DNA of 64,000 nt, from assembly GCF_014879975.1 (NCBI RefSeq), contig NZ_CP062501.1, positions 1,364,001 to 1,428,000 of the forward strand. Direction: 5' to 3'. Position 1 is the stretch's first letter. Each line of letters opens with the position of its first letter. This DNA comes from Vibrio bathopelagicus. GTDB taxonomy: Bacteria > Pseudomonadota > Gammaproteobacteria > Enterobacterales > Vibrionaceae. Positions 62,707 to 64,000 of this stretch are shown here, one piece after another. A program made the position numbers and the translations under genes. The notes below the pieces were generated by a model. It saw only the letters and a program-made list of their open reading frames with translations. It was not told where the DNA came from and searched no databases.

Positions 62707-63759
62707 CTACAAGGCGTTGGTTAGCAAAATACCGACGCCAATTCGCTCGCTATTGTAGTCATAGTCAATCAAGCTTTCCCCATAACCTTTGTAGTACTGA
62801 ACATACCCTTTAAGCCGCCCATACAGAGGAAAACTCATTGAGGTTTGAACGCCCCCGTACCCCGTATTAACGTTATAATGCCCAACCATTGATAGTTCGG
62901 TATCGTCCCACTTATACACACCCGACAACTCGCCATGTCCCATATAATCTTCGATGTCTGGGTTGTCGTCACTGCTGCTTGATTCTGGTATGCGGTACCA
63001 AGGCTGAAAGTACACTGCGAAGGCATCTTCCATATAACCTACCCCAGCATAAACACGATTCCAGCTGCGGCTAAGTTCTTCAGTTCTGCCATTCGATTCA
63101 TGCTCAAGCCCAAAACGAGAAAACCAAACACCATTAGTTGACTCAATACCTAACGGAGTTTCATAAAAAATCTCAGGACGATAGTTTGTCTCTCTAAACG
63201 GTGCCGATATATCTGAAGAATACGCTTGCCAGAATGATTTGATAGTGAAACCAAAGTAGATTTTATCTTCTTGATTAAACACTCCCTTATCAGCCAAAGG
63301 TACTTTCATACTCAATTGAAGTTTCACTTCTTCGTCACTAAGATCGTCCGCTTTACCTCCAAACCGATCGCTGCTATATGGCTCAGTATTGACGTTCGTC
63401 ATGTGGGTAACAGGCAAAATGTAGTTCAAGCGATAAGGCGTTATGACAAAAGGGTTGTCCTCTGTTGTGTATTCCAGCTTTAACCGAGAAACTTTCTGTT
63501 CCGGTGAACGAGTAGCTGTTTTGTCTACATCTTCCTGACTTTTCGCACTAACATCGACCTCTGAACTGAACGACGTACACTGCTGTTTCAACCACTCAAT
63601 ATTTTGCTGATTTGTCGCTTTTGTAAGCGAATCTAAAATACATTGTTGGTAGTCGTTCTCCTCCGCATGAGCCTGAACACTGACACAACAAGCTAGCATG
63701 AGTGAGCTCAACTTCAGATATGAGGTGCTACTACTCGGCTTATCTTGTCGACTACTCAT
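62707..63759 (-). CDS. pldA: Outer-membrane phospholipase A
   Basis: The 350-residue protein has a signal peptide (about 10-32), an extra N-terminal region (about 33-95) and the PldA (OMPLA) barrel (about 95-350). The catalytic set is preserved: His219 and Ser221 (LEHESNGR) with Asn233 (SRSWNRVYAG), matching E. coli His142, Ser144 and Asn156 in mature numbering. RETNYRPEIFYET is also diagnostic. It hydrolyses phospholipids that have strayed into the outer leaflet, with calcium and dimerisation. It overlaps the preceding leftward gene by eight bases. Confidence 0.93.
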   Translation of the reverse strand: MSSRQDKPSSSTSYLKLSSLMLACCVSVQAHAEENDYQQCILDSLTKATNQQNIEWLKQQCTSFSSEVDVSAKSQEDVDKTATRSPEQKVSRLKLEYTTEDNPFVITPYRLNYILPVTHMTNVNTEPYSSDRFGGKADDLSDEEVKLQLSMKVPLADKGVFNQEDKIYFGFTIKSFWQAYSSDISAPFRETNYRPEIFYETPLGIESTNGVWFSRFGLEHESNGRTEELSRSWNRVYAGVGYMEDAFAVYFQPWYRIPESSSSDDNPDIEDYMGHGELSGVYKWDDTELSMVGHYNVNTGYGGVQTSMSFPLYGRLKGYVQYYKGYGESLIDYDYNSERIGVGILLTNAL

Positions 63760-64000
63760 CTCGCTTGCCTTGGTTTTTATTTAAGTAAGCAACTTCAAAA
63801 GCAAAGTCGACAGCTTGCTTGGTAATTTGCTCGATGTTCTTACCTAGCATCTCGATTGTGATCTCTGATTTATCATTTTCGAGAACACCATTGTTATTAA
63901 CCACGAATATACGACGACCAATAAGTTCAGACGACTCATGAACCTTCAAGTCAACGCTAGCAATTATGCGTATGGAGCGATCTCTCGTTCCCGCAGCATA
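63752..64000 (-). CDS. Truncated gene upstream of pldA, hypothetical
   Basis: The last 82 codons of a leftward gene run open to the window edge, so the start is missing. The visible part has a beta-strand and helix pattern (SIRIIASVDLKVHE, GRRIFVVNNNG, then an amphipathic KNIEQITKQAVDFAFEVAYL) and a charged KNQGKRDE tail. It may be an envelope protein but no family is recognised. It overlaps pldA by eight bases, so the two are probably co-translated. Confidence 0.7.
   Translation of the reverse strand, partial: YAAGTRDRSIRIIASVDLKVHESSELIGRRIFVVNNNGVLENDKSEITIEMLGKNIEQITKQAVDFAFEVAYLNKNQGKRDE

Overview
This window is chromosomal DNA from a marine gammaproteobacterium, almost certainly a Vibrio close to the V. 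splendidus clade. The protein set is typically vibrio: a hmp-norR divergon, a large GH18 chitinase, a BCCT transporter, a PhnA/YjdM protein, ThrE, PldA, and many small lipoproteins and GNAT acetyltransferases. Several of these genes lie on the second chromosome in V. cholerae, so chromosome II is plausible, but the window itself does not prove this. There is no phage, insertion sequence, integron or CRISPR array. The species call is an inference from protein resemblance.

Layout. 1-2.3 kb: nitric-oxide defence (truncated hmp, norR) with a sigma-54 promoter and NorR-like sites between them. 2.3-5 kb: glutaredoxin-like protein, OmpA-type lipoprotein, DsbA-like lipoprotein and an anchored FKBP isomerase. 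5-7.5 kb: an electrophile-stress unit, a NemR-like repressor with matching operators in front of itself and of curA-gst. 7.6-15.5 kb: RluA-type pseudouridine synthase with a long coiled-coil extension, DoxX/LysR pair, YkgJ protein, DD-carboxypeptidase, DUF4136 lipoprotein, YgjV-like protein and a diguanylate cyclase. 15.7-21 kb: secreted chitinase divergent from a BCCT transporter. 21-27.6 kb: RidA, DUF417 protein, hydrolase, acetyltransferases, lipoprotein and a three-domain RidA fusion. 28-30.4 kb: AraC regulator divergent from yqhD. 30.6-34 kb: polar amino-acid ABC transporter with two permeases. 34-40 kb: ADP-ribosylglycohydrolase-like protein, TonB receptor with AraC regulator and a Fur-like box, LysR/LysE pair. 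40-48.3 kb: lipoprotein, VirK/YbjX protein with an unusual leader, DUF1800-DUF1501 operon, three GNATs, YjdM and ThrE. 48.7-48.9 kb: two tRNA-Gly(UCC) genes. 49.6-57.3 kb: a copper/silver operon. 57.4-64 kb: CatB-type acetyltransferase, Old Yellow Enzyme, SDR-like protein, a ToxR-type membrane regulator, pldA and a truncated gene.

How the genes work together. The most coherent unit is the leftward metal operon. It begins at a MerR-family (CueR-like) promoter with a 19-bp spacer and continues with a Cys/Met/His-rich exported protein, CusC-, CusB- and CusA-type efflux components, and a cupredoxin with a Met/His repeat arm. The CusB protein carries two fused CusF-like copper-binding modules, the second lacking one methionine ligand. 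Two other stress circuits, NorR-Hmp and NemR-CurA-GST, have visible operators.

Most worth a second look are the triple RidA fusion, in which all three domains keep the catalytic-type Arg but replace the E120-equivalent Glu with Gln; the perfect palindrome upstream of it; the two terminator-like hairpins in front of the VirK/YbjX gene; and the architecture of the copper operon.
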